A DNA stretch of 64,000 nucleotides from Acidimicrobiaceae bacterium (GCA_003152015.1 PLZF01000054.1:1-64000), one strand, 5' to 3'. Counted from the stretch's first letter, positions 33,942-43,670 are shown. The notes: generated from the letters alone by a model not told the origin. Numbers and translations are program-made.

Positions 33942-34379
33942 TCAGCGCCAGGGCTCTTGCCCAAAGTCGATGAAGAAGGGAACCGTCGCCGGTTGGTCGC
34001 AGTTGCCGCAATCATCCCGGCTCTGCGCGACGCGCAGGGCGCGCTCGAGGGTAGCCCGGTCGAGGTGGTAATAGCGGCCCTGTCTGTGGTTGTCACGAGC
34101 CCGCTGACCCAAGGCGTGGCCCTCGTTCCACAGCTTCTCGGAGATGACGTGGCCGGGCAGCACCTCTCCGTTTGTCTTTGTCAGCTTGGCCCCCCAGCCC
34201 ATGACTTCCAGCTCGGCGAGGGGAAGATCCAGCCAGCCGGCAATGGCCCCGAAGAGGAAGTTGTCGGGCACATAGCAGTCGACACAACGCCCGACGATGG
34301 TCACGGTGTCGGCGCACTCGTTGCTCGACGGGCATCCGCCGGGCGTAAAGGTGCCAGGTGCGAACGGGCGACAGATCAT
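33942..34379 (-). CDS. Cys-containing protein of unknown function, perhaps truncated
   Basis: 145 aa from ATG 34379; no ribosome-binding site is seen. Protein-like features are two CxxC pairs (GRCVDCYVP at about 41 and DDCGNCDQP near 128), a hydrophobic [17 protein letters not shown] strip, and basic [20 protein letters not shown]. The C-terminus is [11 protein letters not shown]. The upstream part of the same frame runs antisense through the 126-bp repeats and is not real. Because the repeat-only gene starts exactly at this gene's 5' end on the other strand, the native N-terminus may have been lost. No family is recognised. Confidence 0.4.
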   Translation of the reverse strand: MICRPFAPGTFTPGGCPSSNECADTVTIVGRCVDCYVPDNFLFGAIAGWLDLPLAELEVMGWGAKLTKTNGEVLPGHVISEKLWNEGHALGQRARDNHRQGRYYHLDRATLERALRVAQSRDDCGNCDQPATVPFFIDFGQEPWR

Positions 34380-34804
34380 CCGGTTCGATCGTCTTGAACA
34401 AGCCGATCGTCGGCATGGCGGCCACGCCCGACGGCGGTGGCTACTGGCTCGTGGCTTCCGATGGCGGCATCTTTGCTTTCGGCAACGCCAGCTTCTTCGG
34501 CTCACAAGGAGCCACCGCGCTCAATAAGCCGGTCGTCGGCATGGCGGCCACGCCCGACGGGAAGGGCTACTGGCTTGTGGCCTCCGACGGCGGAATCTTC
34601 ACCCACGGTGACGCCCAGTTCTACGGCTCACAAGGAGCCACAGCGCTCAACAAGCCCATCGTCGGCATGGCGGCCACCTCCGACGGGCACGGCTACTGGC
34701 TTGTGGCCTCCGACGGCGGAATCTTCACCCACGGTGACGCCGTCTTCGCCGGTTCCGAAGGCGGCACGGTGCTCAACAAGCCCGTTGTGGGCATGGGGGC
34801 CTAA
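34358..34804 (+). CDS. Repeat-only relative of the P60 protein, probably a fragment
   Basis: 148 aa, made of just over three 42-residue units ([20 protein letters not shown] type; units start at 34439, 34565 and 34691, exact 126-bp period). It has no signal peptide and no catalytic domain. It ends abruptly in VVGMGA at the join with unrelated minus-strand coding debris (34801-~34950). A secreted parent protein would need both a signal and an effector domain, so this looks like an internal fragment. ATG 34358 is only the first start in the open frame. Confidence 0.5.
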   Translation: MRTGDRSSGSIVLNKPIVGMAATPDGGGYWLVASDGGIFAFGNASFFGSQGATALNKPVVGMAATPDGKGYWLVASDGGIFTHGDAQFYGSQGATALNKPIVGMAATSDGHGYWLVASDGGIFTHGDAVFAGSEGGTVLNKPVVGMGA

Positions 34805-34954
34805 AGGCCAGCACCCAAGATCGCAATGACGCGCCGGTAGGCATCTCGATCCTGCCAGGCCACGGACAGCAGAAATCCATGTGGGCGTACATCTGGCCTC
34901 GGTCTCATGAGCTCAGAGGCGCCATCCCCTTTCCGGCCATGGCATCGGTGAGCC

Positions 34955-35608
34955 TCAGCGATCAGCAGTGGGCGGGTGGATCTGGCCCCAGGTGTCCCAG
35001 AAGGTGATCTCTTCCACTGGTGGTCGCCGTGCCGGTTTGAACTCGTCGCCGACGGTATATGCAACCGGGAACAGCGCCACCTGGGTGACATCGTCGGGGA
35101 TGCCGAGCAATTCGGCGACCTCATGCTCTTGGAGCAGATGCAGGGTTGTCCACGTCGACCCGAGGCCCCGAGACCGCAGCGCCAGGAGAAAGCTCCAGGC
35201 AGCGGGCAGAATTGATCCATAGGCCGCGGCCGCTACCGGATTGCCGGCGTTGTCGAACCGTCGCTCGATACAGGGGATGACGAGCACCGGCACGCGCTCG
35301 AGAATCTGCGAAAGGTGAAATGCATTCTCGTACACCCGGCGGGTCTGCGGATCGGATTCGGACCGGGCTGCTCGTTGGAGATGGGCGCTTCCGACTTCAC
35401 GGTAGAGGTCGGCCAGCGCCGCCCGCTTCGCCGGGTCGGTCACCACCATCCAACGCCAGTTCCGGTTATTGCTGGCCGTGGGTGCCTGGACTGCCAGCCG
35501 GAGACAGTCGAGCACCACCTCGGGCTCGACGGGTCGGTCCAGATCGAGGCGGCGGCGAACAGCCCGGGTCGTGCTGAGCAACCGGTCGGTCTCACTGGTA
35601 TCGAACAT
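34955..35608 (-). CDS. Nitroreductase-family flavoprotein
   Basis: A 217-aa protein. ATG 35608 has GGAAGG ~8 nt upstream; the frame continues to 35698 without a better start. It has the FMN-binding start TTRAVRRRLDLDRPV (about 14-28), APTASNNRNWRWMVV (45-59, the S-x-x-N FMN segment) and LRSRGLGSTWTTLH (~138-151), all typical of NADH/FMN-dependent nitroreductases. The predicted activity is two-electron reduction of nitro compounds, quinones or enones. It is transcribed away from the LLM flavin oxidoreductase, with ~210 bp between them. Confidence 0.8.
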   Translation of the reverse strand: MFDTSETDRLLSTTRAVRRRLDLDRPVEPEVVLDCLRLAVQAPTASNNRNWRWMVVTDPAKRAALADLYREVGSAHLQRAARSESDPQTRRVYENAFHLSQILERVPVLVIPCIERRFDNAGNPVAAAAYGSILPAAWSFLLALRSRGLGSTWTTLHLLQEHEVAELLGIPDDVTQVALFPVAYTVGDEFKPARRPPVEEITFWDTWGQIHPPTADR

Positions 35609-35818
35609 CACGGGCCTTCCGGGAGTAGGGGAGCGGGTCGTAGGCAGCGTCCGGCTGGTGGGAATCACTATGATACGACGTGCTCCATCGATGCCCACGT
35701 CGAGTTCGGGGCACTGCAGCGGTGAAATAACCGGGACATCGTTGCTGTTGCAAAAAGCATGCGTCCGGGCAGGTGGCTCGGGCGCTTTGTGCAGCTAAGT
35801 AACGAAAGGCCGGCGCCC

Positions 35819-36808
35819 ATGCCCGTCCCCCTCTCCATCCTCGATCTGGCCATCATCGGAAAAGGTGAGACGGCGCGGGAGAGCTTGGAGGGCAGCACTG
35901 CTCTGGCCCAGCGGGCGGAAGAATTGGGCTACCGACGCATCTGGTACGCGGAGCATCACAACAATTCGGCCATTGCGTCCTCGGCCACCAGTGTGCTGAT
36001 CGCTCACATCGCGGCCAACACCCAGAACATCCGCCTGGGGGCCGGCGGCATCATGCTTCCCAACCATGCCCCGCTCACCATTGCCGAGCAGTTCGGCACT
36101 CTGGAGACGCTGCATCCGGGGCGCATCGATCTGGGACTGGGGCGGGCTCCGGGGAGCGATCGCAACACCATGCGTGCACTTCGTCGCGATGCGATGGCCG
36201 CCGACAGGTTCCCGCAGGACGTCCAGGAGCTCCAGGGATACTTGACCGGGCACACCCGGATCCCGGGCGTGGACGCGACCCCGGGCATGGGAACCAATGT
36301 GCCGCTGTACATCCTCGGCTCCTCTCTCTTCGGGGCCAGGTTGGCCGCGGCACTTGGTCTGCCCTACGGCTTCGCCTCGCACTTCTCCCCGGACTCACTG
36401 CAGGAGGCCGTGGCCATCTACCGCCGCGAATTCCAACCGTCAGAACAGCTGGATCAGCCGTATGTCATCGCCGGCGTCAACGCCATCGCGGCCGATAACG
36501 AGGCCCAAGCCAAGGAGCAGTTCCAGATGGCCAAGCGCCACCGGGTGGCTCTCATCGTCGGACCCGACCGGAAGTTCTCCGACGAGCAAGCCGACACGAT
36601 CATCGAGTCCCCACAAGGCCAGCAACTCGTGCACATGATGAAGTACTCCGCAGTCGGCACGCCGGAGAACGTGAGGGAATATCTGGACAGTTTCGCCAAG
36701 CACGCCGACGCCGATGAGCTGATCGTCGCCCATCTGGCGTCGTCGGTCGAAGCCAGATTGCGCTCGGTCGACTTGCTGGCTGACGTCAACAGGGCGGTTG
36801 CCGCCTAG
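35819..36808 (+). CDS. LLM-class flavin-dependent oxidoreductase
   Basis: A 329-aa bacterial luciferase-like protein. [17 protein letters not shown] is the natural start (ATG 35819); the frame extends to 35759, but that part looks non-coding. [20 protein letters not shown] (~39-58) is the canonical LLM block, followed by [20 protein letters not shown] and [14 protein letters not shown]. Members use reduced FMN and O2 (monooxygenase) or F420. The C-terminal [20 protein letters not shown] is the usual tail. It ends 40 bp before the convergent ABC permease gene, with a shared hairpin terminator. Confidence 0.85.
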   Translation: MPVPLSILDLAIIGKGETARESLEGSTALAQRAEELGYRRIWYAEHHNNSAIASSATSVLIAHIAANTQNIRLGAGGIMLPNHAPLTIAEQFGTLETLHPGRIDLGLGRAPGSDRNTMRALRRDAMAADRFPQDVQELQGYLTGHTRIPGVDATPGMGTNVPLYILGSSLFGARLAAALGLPYGFASHFSPDSLQEAVAIYRREFQPSEQLDQPYVIAGVNAIAADNEAQAKEQFQMAKRHRVALIVGPDRKFSDEQADTIIESPQGQQLVHMMKYSAVGTPENVREYLDSFAKHADADELIVAHLASSVEARLRSVDLLADVNRAVAA

Positions 36809-36809
36809 C

Positions 36810-36843
36810 CGACACTTGGCCGGCGAACGGTCCGGCGGTGTCG
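36810..36843. terminator. Bidirectional terminator between convergent genes
   Basis: CGACAC (36810-36815) pairs with GTGTCG (36838-36843). Inside it, GCCGG (36819-36823) pairs with CCGGC (36832-36836) around an 8-nt loop. The hairpin lies exactly between the stops of the LLM oxidoreductase (plus) and the ABC permease (minus). Confidence 0.6.
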
Positions 36844-36847
36844 ATGG

Positions 36848-37813
36848 TCAGTGCAGACGAACCCGCGGGTCGAGCACGGCGTAGAACGCGTCGACGAGGA
36901 TGTTGGCCACCACCACGGCCGCCGAGGCCACGATCACGATGCCGATGATCACCGGCAGGTCCTGGTTCCCGATGGCCTGCACCGCAGTGAACCCGAGGCC
37001 GGGCATTCCGAAGACGGACTCGGTGATGACCGCGCCGCCAACCAGCACACCCAGGTCGATGCCAAACTGGCTCACCACCGGGGTGAGGGCGGATCGAAGT
37101 GCATGGCGGTAGATGACCCGGTGCTCGGACAGCCCCTTGGATCGCGCGGTGCGGACGTAGTCCTCGTTCAACACGTCGAGCATCGAACCGCGGGTGAGCC
37201 GGGTGTAGGCCGCAGCGGACACCAAGGCCAGGGTGATCCACGGCAGCACCAGGCCCTGGAACCATTTGAGCGGGTTGGCGGTCAGGTAGGTATAACCGGC
37301 GCCGGGGAACAGGTGGATGCCCGCCAGGGTGAATTGGTAATAGAAGACGTAGAGAAGGAGCAGGCCGAGGACGAACGAGGGCATGGAATAGAAGAACAGC
37401 GCAAGTACGGTAACGGTCCGGTCCCAGAACGACCGGTTGCGGACCGCCGACAGCACGCCGGAGAGGACCCCGAGGACCAGCCAGATGACGGCGGCACCGA
37501 GGGCGAGGGACAGGGTCACCGGGAATGCCTGCTTGAGGATGGTGGTCACCGGCTGGCCGTGGTAGTAGGAGTAGCCCAGGTTTCCGTGCAGCAAGCCGTC
37601 GAGAAAGTGCCAGTACTGAACGTAGATGGGTCGGTCGAGCAGCAGCCGGTGGGCGACCAGGGCGACGGTCTTCGGCGTCGCCTCCCGCCCGGCCAGGGTG
37701 CGGGCCACATCGGCAGACCCGGGACCCACGAAGAAGATGATGAACACCACGATGGTCACCACGAACATCACGAACACACCGAGCAACACGCGGCGTACGA
37801 GGAAGCGGACCAC
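36848..37813 (-). CDS. Oligopeptide-type ABC transporter permease (DppB-like)
   Basis: A 321-aa permease, GTG 37813, with AGGAGGAG just upstream. The N-terminus MVRFLVRRVLLGVFVMFVV is the usual first helix of DppB-type permeases. The EAA loop is DYVRTARSKGLSEHRVIYRHA (~222-242, quoted region) followed by GMPGLG near the end. About six helices. It forms the channel with the DppC-like subunit. It is the last gene of the operon and ends at the shared hairpin. Confidence 0.87.
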   Translation of the reverse strand: MVRFLVRRVLLGVFVMFVVTIVVFIIFFVGPGSADVARTLAGREATPKTVALVAHRLLLDRPIYVQYWHFLDGLLHGNLGYSYYHGQPVTTILKQAFPVTLSLALGAAVIWLVLGVLSGVLSAVRNRSFWDRTVTVLALFFYSMPSFVLGLLLLYVFYYQFTLAGIHLFPGAGYTYLTANPLKWFQGLVLPWITLALVSAAAYTRLTRGSMLDVLNEDYVRTARSKGLSEHRVIYRHALRSALTPVVSQFGIDLGVLVGGAVITESVFGMPGLGFTAVQAIGNQDLPVIIGIVIVASAAVVVANILVDAFYAVLDPRVRLH

Positions 37814-37821
37814 GACTCCTC

Positions 37822-38796
37822 CTACTTGTAGATCTGCTCGGCACGGGGATCGAGGGCGTCGCGCAGGCCGTCACCGAAGATGTTGAACGCCACCGTGGTG
37901 ATCAGCAGGGCGGCGCTGGGGAAGAGCAGGTACCACCAGGCCTGCTGGTAGACCTGCTGAGCCCCGGAGATCATCGTCCCCCAGTCAGCCGTCGGCGGAG
38001 GTACGCCGACACCGAGATAGGACAGCGAAGCCTCGATGACGATGGTCACCGGAATCAGGAGGGAGGCGTAGACGATGATCGGGGCCACGATGTTGGGTAA
38101 AATGTCGATGAACATGATCCGCCAGGGGCCGGCACCGAGCGCCCGGGCGGCCTCGATGTACTCCTTCTCCCGCAACGAGAGCACCTGGCCACGCACGACA
38201 CGGGCCACCGCGGCCCATCCGAAGATGCCGATCACCACGATGACGATGGTCAGGCTCGGATGGCTGATCGACACCAGTGAGATGGCGAACAACAGAAACG
38301 GGATCGACAGCACGATGTCGATCACCCGGGCGATCACAGTATCGACCACTTTGCCGAAGTAGCCGGCCGCCAGACCGAGCACCGTGCCGATGACGACCTC
38401 GAGCAGGGTGGCCACCACCCCGACGATCAGCGAGATTCGGGCACCGTAGGCGACCCGCACCAGGATGTCCCTACCCTGGTCGTCGGTGCCCAAGAGGAAG
38501 TGGCTGCTGGGGGAGACGGGTAGTCCATCGGGGCTCAGGCCCGTGGTGCGGAACTGTTCATAGACGCCGTGTCCGGTGATCGCCGCCACCACTGGTGCGA
38601 AAATTGCCACCAGGATGATCAGGACGATGACGCCGAGTGAGATCATCGAGGCTCGGTCGCGCCGGAGGCGCTCGTAGGCCAGTCGCCATGGGCTGCGGCC
38701 CTCGATGACTGTGGCGGCGGCGCCCTCGGGTGGGGGGACGCCCGCCGACACCCCGACCTTCTCGATGGCGACGATGTCGCCGGGGCTCAGGGACAT
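37822..38796 (-). CDS. Oligopeptide-type ABC transporter permease (DppC-like)
   Basis: A 324-aa permease, ATG 38796, with AGGAG 7 nt upstream. It has the N-terminal OppC-type helix, the periplasmic segment [20 protein letters not shown] (~95-114), the EAA loop [18 protein letters not shown] (~210-227) and the C-terminal [11 protein letters not shown] typical of DppC/OppC. The partner permease follows after 8 bp. Confidence 0.87.
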   Translation of the reverse strand: MSLSPGDIVAIEKVGVSAGVPPPEGAAATVIEGRSPWRLAYERLRRDRASMISLGVIVLIILVAIFAPVVAAITGHGVYEQFRTTGLSPDGLPVSPSSHFLLGTDDQGRDILVRVAYGARISLIVGVVATLLEVVIGTVLGLAAGYFGKVVDTVIARVIDIVLSIPFLLFAISLVSISHPSLTIVIVVIGIFGWAAVARVVRGQVLSLREKEYIEAARALGAGPWRIMFIDILPNIVAPIIVYASLLIPVTIVIEASLSYLGVGVPPPTADWGTMISGAQQVYQQAWWYLLFPSAALLITTVAFNIFGDGLRDALDPRAEQIYK

Positions 38797-38812
38797 GGGT
38801 TGCTCCTGTCGG

Positions 38813-39907
38813 TCACGTGGTTTGGGACCCGCTCGGCGGTACTGACACCCGGGAGGTGTTCGAGAGGTCCTCGCCCTTCTCGACGGGGAAGTGACAGGCG
38901 GTCACGTGTTCGGCGGAATCGCCCAGCACCGAGGCCAGGGCCGGCTCTTCGGTCGCACACCGCTCCTGGGCCTTGGGGCACCGGGGGTGGAAACGACAGC
39001 CTGCCGGTGGGTCGATCGGCGACGGCACGTCGCCGATCAGGATGATCTGGTGGCGGTCCGAGGACTTCTTGGGATCGGGCACGGGCACGGCTGACAGAAG
39101 GGCGTTGGAGTACGGATGGCGGGGCACCTGGTAGAGGTCCTCCGCCGGGGCCAGTTCAGCCACCTTGCCCAGGTACATCACCGCCACCCTGTCGCTCACG
39201 TGGCGCACCACTGACAGGTCGTGGGCGATGAATATGTAGGTCAGGTTGAACTCTCGCTGCAGGTCGACCAGCAGATTGATGATCTGGGCCTGGATCGACA
39301 CATCGAGAGCGGAGACCGGCTCGTCGCAGATGATGAGCTTGGGGCGCAACGCCAGGGCGCGGGCCACCCCGATCCGCTGGCGCTGGCCGCCGGAGAATTC
39401 GGCAGGGAATCGGTTGAAATGCTCAGGTTTCAGCCCTACCAGCTCCATGACCTCCTGAACCTTTCGCTTCCGCTCGGCACCGTCGGCGATGCCGTGGAGG
39501 GCGAAAGGGTCCCCGATGATCGATCCGACCCGTCGGCGAGGGTTGAGGGAACCGTAGGGGTCCTGGAAGATGATCTGCATCTCCCGGCGCAGCGGCCGCA
39601 TCTGGCGGGGCGTGAGGCTGGTGATATCACGACCGTCGAAGATGACTCGCCCCGCACTCACATCGCACAGGCGGGCGATGCAGCGGGCGAGGGTCGACTT
39701 TCCGCATCCCGTCTCTCCCACCAGGCCGAGGGTCTCACCTCGGCGCACCTCCAGGGTGACGCCATCCACCGCATGCACCTGATCGTGGTTGCGGCGAAAC
39801 AGGGAAGTGGTCTGCACGGGAAAGTACTTTTGGAGGTTCTCGACCTTGACCAGCACGTCCTTGTCGGTGCCGGCAACCCGGTGGCTCGATGCGCCGGTTT
39901 CGGTCAT
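38813..39907 (-). CDS. Oligopeptide-type ABC transporter ATPase (DppF-like)
   Basis: A 364-aa ATPase from ATG 39907; the frame is open to 39991, but the start fits the family at this ATG. Walker A is GETGCGKST (64-72), the signature is FSGGQRQRIGVARAL and Walker B is LIICDEP. The C-terminal oligopeptide-transport domain CRFHPRCPKAQERCATEEPA carries the Cys cluster that binds an Fe-S centre in some relatives. It lies 10 bp after the DppD-like gene and 16 bp before the permease gene. Confidence 0.88.
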   Translation of the reverse strand: MTETGASSHRVAGTDKDVLVKVENLQKYFPVQTTSLFRRNHDQVHAVDGVTLEVRRGETLGLVGETGCGKSTLARCIARLCDVSAGRVIFDGRDITSLTPRQMRPLRREMQIIFQDPYGSLNPRRRVGSIIGDPFALHGIADGAERKRKVQEVMELVGLKPEHFNRFPAEFSGGQRQRIGVARALALRPKLIICDEPVSALDVSIQAQIINLLVDLQREFNLTYIFIAHDLSVVRHVSDRVAVMYLGKVAELAPAEDLYQVPRHPYSNALLSAVPVPDPKKSSDRHQIILIGDVPSPIDPPAGCRFHPRCPKAQERCATEEPALASVLGDSAEHVTACHFPVEKGEDLSNTSRVSVPPSGSQTT

Positions 39908-39917
39908 GGCGGTGTCC

Positions 39918-40949
39918 TCATGGCACGGCCGGTGCTGCCAGCGGTTGGCCGACCACCTTGGTCCGCAGCGCAGCCCGCTCCACCTGGTCACGGCTCAGCC
40001 AGCAGGCCGACGTATGGGCGGGATTGCCACCAACCTCGAACAACGGTGGCATCTCGGCCCGGCAGCGGTCCATGACGTAGGGGCACCGAGGGTGGAATGG
40101 GCAGCCTCCGGGCAGATTGATCAGGCTCGGCGGCTGGCCCGGGATGGGACGCAGCCGCTCCCGCTCTCCCCCGTAGGCGGGGAGCGATTGCAGCAGCCCC
40201 TCGGTGTAGGGGTGATGGGGGGCGCCGAACGTCTCGTAGCGATCGGCTTTTTCCATTGTCGAGCCCGCGTACATCACGACGACGTCGTCAGCAACCTCGG
40301 CCACCACTCCGAGGTCGTGGGTGATGAGGATAATGGCCGTCCCGAATTCCTCCTGGAGTCGGCGCATGACCTGAAGCACCTGAGCCTGCACGGTGACATC
40401 GAGGGCCGTGGTCGGTTCGTCGGCAATCAGCAGTTTCGGGTTGAGTGACATCGCCATGGCGATCATCGCCCGCTGCCGCATGCCCCCTGAGAACTGGTGG
40501 GGGAAGTCGTCGACCCGGCGGTCGGGCTGAGGAATTCCCACCAGGCGGAGAAGTTCGACCGCCCGTTCTCTGGCCTTTGCCTTGGAGATTTCATGGTGGT
40601 TGTTGCGGATCATCTCGATGATCTGCCAGCCCACCCGGTAGTAGGGGTGCAGGCTGGATAGGGGATCCTGGAAGATCATGCCGACCTTGGCGCCACGTAC
40701 CGAGCGCAACTCCTTCGGGCTCATGGCCAAAAGGTCGATACCCTCGAAGAGGGCCTGACCGCTGACCCGGGCCCCCCGGGTCAGACCCATGATGGTCTGG
40801 GTCGAGACGCTCTTGCCGGAGCCCGACTCGCCCACGATCCCTAGCGTCTTGCCCGTCTCTACCGCGAAGGACAGTCCACGGACAGCCCGTACGACACCGT
40901 CAGGAGTGGGAAAGGAGACGTGGAGATCGCTCACTTCCAATAACGCCAT
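39918..40949 (-). CDS. Oligopeptide-type ABC transporter ATPase (DppD-like)
   Basis: A 343-aa ATPase starting at ATG 40949, with AAAGGAGG four nt before it. Walker A is GESGSGKS (40-47), the signature is [15 protein letters not shown] and Walker B is LLIADEP. The C-terminal [20 protein letters not shown] is the peptide-importer ATPase extension. It is the first gene after the hairpin that separates the binding-protein gene from the membrane part of the importer. Confidence 0.88.
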   Translation of the reverse strand: MALLEVSDLHVSFPTPDGVVRAVRGLSFAVETGKTLGIVGESGSGKSVSTQTIMGLTRGARVSGQALFEGIDLLAMSPKELRSVRGAKVGMIFQDPLSSLHPYYRVGWQIIEMIRNNHHEISKAKARERAVELLRLVGIPQPDRRVDDFPHQFSGGMRQRAMIAMAMSLNPKLLIADEPTTALDVTVQAQVLQVMRRLQEEFGTAIILITHDLGVVAEVADDVVVMYAGSTMEKADRYETFGAPHHPYTEGLLQSLPAYGGERERLRPIPGQPPSLINLPGGCPFHPRCPYVMDRCRAEMPPLFEVGGNPAHTSACWLSRDQVERAALRTKVVGQPLAAPAVP

Positions 40950-40994
40950 CGCCCCTCCTTTCGGGTGTGCGGGTTCGCCCGATGGCGACCGCCA

Positions 40995-41041
40995 CCTCGA
41001 CCGACGCACCTCGAACTGAGTTCGGGGAGCGTCGGTCGAGG
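40995..41041 (-). terminator. Long hairpin between binding-protein and transporter genes
   Basis: CCTCGACCGACGC (40995-41007) and GCGTCGGTCGAGG (41029-41041) form a perfect 13-bp stem. The loop contains a second pairing, CGAAC/GTTCG. It lies 18 bp after the binding-protein stop and 46 bp before the DppD-like start. Such hairpins keep the binding protein in excess over the membrane complex by protecting or partly ending the upstream mRNA. Confidence 0.65.
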
Positions 41042-41059
41042 CAACGACGGGAGGGCTGG

Positions 41060-42877
41060 TTAGTTGCTGAGCCAGACGTTGGTCGGGTCGATCTGCTCAT
41101 AGGGAGCCATGTAGATGGCGTGATGGACCTGAGAGCCATGGATGACCGCCTGATTGGGGTCGGTGATGGGGAAGATCGCCGCCTGCTTCATCGTCTCCAC
41201 ATCCGCCTGGTGCCATAGGGCGCCGGCCGCGGCCTCGGTCGGGGCTTTGAGGGCGGCGTCAATGATCGGGTTGAGGGTCGAGTCATTGAAGAGGCCGAAG
41301 TTGGATGACGTCGGGGGAAGCACCCGGCCGTCGAACAGCGGCGGGAAGAAGGACGCTGCCGCGTTGCCGTACCAGTCCGGCGACCACCCGGCCAGGGAGA
41401 GATCCCATACCCCGGTCTTGGCGGTGGAAGGCACCTCGAGGTACTTGGTATAGAAGTCGGCGTTCGGTACGGGGACTCCGGTGACCGTGATATTCAGCTT
41501 GCCCAAGTCGGCTTGGATGGTCTGGAACATCTTGGAACTCATTTGATTTGCGGGCCGGTAGAGAAACTTGAGCGTCAGGCCCCCGGAGTACCCGGCGGCG
41601 GACAGCATCTGCTTGGCCTTGGTCGTGTCGTAGGAGTAGGTGTTGTACGAAGGCGCCGACCCGGTGATGCCCGGAGGTAGGACCTGGGTCAGCGGCGGGG
41701 AGACCTTTGGTCCACCGGCGTCCTGAATCAGGTTGGTGCGGTTGAGGGCGTACTCGATGGCCTGGCGGACTTGCAACTTGCCCAGGGCGCCGGAGTTGTT
41801 CGGCGACTGGGTGTTGAACAGCACATACGGGTTGGTCGAGTACTCCGTCTCCAGGCTCAACCTGGGGTCGTTGGATGCCAACAAGCCGGGAATGTCGTTG
41901 GTAGGCACGAAGCTGTCCCATTCCATGTCCGCTTGCGGCGTGTTGGTGAGGATCTGCTGTTGGATCGACGCCTGGGTGCCCGTCTCGTTCACATGGATGT
42001 GGTCGACATAGGCTTTCCGGATCGGGTCCGTGCTCGCCTTCCACGCCGGGTTGCGCACGAAGTCAAGGGAGTTCGCCGGGTTGTAGCTCTGCACCTCGTA
42101 GGGGCCGTCGGAGATGGTGTGCTGGGCCAGGTCATTGCCGGCCGGTACGTAGTTGAGATACTCCACCGGCGCGGGGTCGAACGCATGGAGGCCCAGGATG
42201 TTGGTGAAGTAAGACACCGGTTGGGTCAGGTTGTAGACGACGGTCTGCGGGTTGGACGGGTCGACCGAGACGCCGGAGAAGTTGTTGGCATCGATGTACG
42301 CCTTCATCGCCGAAGCGTCGGTGGCGGACACCTTGGCGAAGCCCGAACAGAAGTCGGCGTAGCCCACGATGAGGGTGCTGAAGTCGGGCTGGCCACCGAA
42401 CGGTTGGGCCGGGTTGCAGGTGCGCTTCAAGCCGAGCACTGCGTCAGCCGCGGTAACCTGGCGGTTCGGGGTGGTGTTCCACATGGCGCCTTGTCGAATG
42501 GTGACCGAATAGGTCTTGCCACCGTTGGTGATCGTCGGATTGGCGGTGGCCAGGTCCGGCACCTCGTTGGTGGTCTGGCCCTGGACGGCAGGGTAGGTGT
42601 ACAGGCTACGGCTCCACAAACGCAGGCCCAGGTAGCCGATGGCGTAGTAGCTGACATTGGGGTCCATGTAGTCAACGTCACCGGTACCCAGCATGGTCAG
42701 GGTGCCGCCCGTTACCGGGGTGCCCGAGTCGTTGGCTGCATAGCGCTGGTTCGCGATCGCTCCGCTCGCCGCGGTCGTCGACGTACTCGACGAACCTCCA
42801 TTTCCGCACGCGGCGGCCAGCATGCCTAAACAGGTCGCCGCCACTATGAACATCATCCTCTGCTTTGAACGTCGCAT
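41060..42877 (-). CDS. Oligopeptide-type ABC substrate-binding lipoprotein
   Basis: A 605-aa family-5 solute-binding protein. ATG 42877 gives a lipoprotein signal ending LGMLAAAC, with Cys at 24. The mature domain has GTLTMLGTGDVDYMDPN (the N-terminal edge typical of DppA/OppA-like proteins), VTIRQGAMWNTTPNRQVTAAD, the PNADFYTKYL strip, and AGWSPDWYGNAAASFFPPLF near the C-terminus. It delivers a peptide, sugar or opine to the permease; the ligand cannot be inferred. It is transcribed first, before the strong hairpin. A frame extension to 43138 is not credible. Confidence 0.87.
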   Translation of the reverse strand: MRRSKQRMMFIVAATCLGMLAAACGNGGSSSTSTTAASGAIANQRYAANDSGTPVTGGTLTMLGTGDVDYMDPNVSYYAIGYLGLRLWSRSLYTYPAVQGQTTNEVPDLATANPTITNGGKTYSVTIRQGAMWNTTPNRQVTAADAVLGLKRTCNPAQPFGGQPDFSTLIVGYADFCSGFAKVSATDASAMKAYIDANNFSGVSVDPSNPQTVVYNLTQPVSYFTNILGLHAFDPAPVEYLNYVPAGNDLAQHTISDGPYEVQSYNPANSLDFVRNPAWKASTDPIRKAYVDHIHVNETGTQASIQQQILTNTPQADMEWDSFVPTNDIPGLLASNDPRLSLETEYSTNPYVLFNTQSPNNSGALGKLQVRQAIEYALNRTNLIQDAGGPKVSPPLTQVLPPGITGSAPSYNTYSYDTTKAKQMLSAAGYSGGLTLKFLYRPANQMSSKMFQTIQADLGKLNITVTGVPVPNADFYTKYLEVPSTAKTGVWDLSLAGWSPDWYGNAAASFFPPLFDGRVLPPTSSNFGLFNDSTLNPIIDAALKAPTEAAAGALWHQADVETMKQAAIFPITDPNQAVIHGSQVHHAIYMAPYEQIDPTNVWLSN

Positions 42878-43013
42878 CGTGCGATACCCCTCTGATCCGT
42901 GGCCGACACCAAGTGCCGACCGCCAATGTGCATGCAAATTGATGAATGCTTCCGTCAAACGCTCCTGGCGGCCCCGCCGCGCAGATTTGCTTCCCCCACT
43001 GGTTTTCGCACAA

Positions 43014-43172
43014 TCAAAGCTTCGCTCGATCACCGTCGAGAGCAAAGTTGCTGGAGCCAGCCCCACCGAACCACTCCATCGGTCCACCACAATCTCCACA
43101 TTGCAGAATGACCATGGCCACGAAGGACAGAGATACACCGGCGTACATGGTCATGATGAAACCGGTCCACAT
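43014..43172 (-). CDS. Candidate 52-aa membrane microprotein
   Basis: A short frame, ATG 43172 to TGA 43014, with one predicted transmembrane segment, MTMYAGVSLSFVAMVILQ (about 7-24), then CGDCGG and a polar tail. It has no clear ribosome-binding site. It lies in the leader region of the binding-protein gene, on the same strand. Weak candidate. Confidence 0.25.
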   Translation of the reverse strand: MWTGFIMTMYAGVSLSFVAMVILQCGDCGGPMEWFGGAGSSNFALDGDRAKL

Positions 43173-43376
43173 GGCGAGAACGTCTTGTCTGGTTCAGGCA
43201 TGGATTCAGGCACTAAAAATGAACCTAGCAGCCATGACGTCTCTGATCGAGACATTTGATGCTCCTATCGTTGTCAAGCGCCCATGAACTGTCCACGGTC
43301 GACGTAGTGGGTGACCGCAGCGGCGGATGGCGCCCCTCTGATCAGGGCGGACGTCGCCCGCAGCAATTGCGACGGT

Positions 43377-43556
43377 TCAATCAGCGGCATCGAAACTTGC
43401 CGGCGGGCCCTCCTGAGGTCCGAGCGCCGGCTCGAAGACTGCGACGTAGTGATCGAACCGCGGCCTCCAGGCGTCGTCACCCGGGTGACGGCCAGCGAGA
43501 CGTTCGAGTCTGATGGCTGGTCGTGGTCCGCCGGTGGCGACGCTGGCATCAGTCAT
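43377..43556 (-). CDS. Candidate 59-aa protein with good ribosome-binding site
   Basis: ATG 43556 is preceded by AAGGAG with 6-nt spacing. The frame encodes 59 residues including RPRFDHYVAVFEPALGPQ and stops at TGA 43377-43379. It lies 114 bp downstream of the SDR gene on the same strand and could be the second gene of that unit. No family is recognised. The rest of 42878-43670 shows no gene. Confidence 0.35.
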   Translation of the reverse strand: MTDASVATGGPRPAIRLERLAGRHPGDDAWRPRFDHYVAVFEPALGPQEGPPASFDAAD

Positions 43557-43670
43557 GGTTGCTCCTTATGTCGAGCCACCGGGGTGGGCCGATGCGGTTC
43601 TCGGCATCAGCCACCAACGCGAGAATGTTAACTCTCGGACTCGGATGCAATCCTCAAGGAACTGCGAAAG

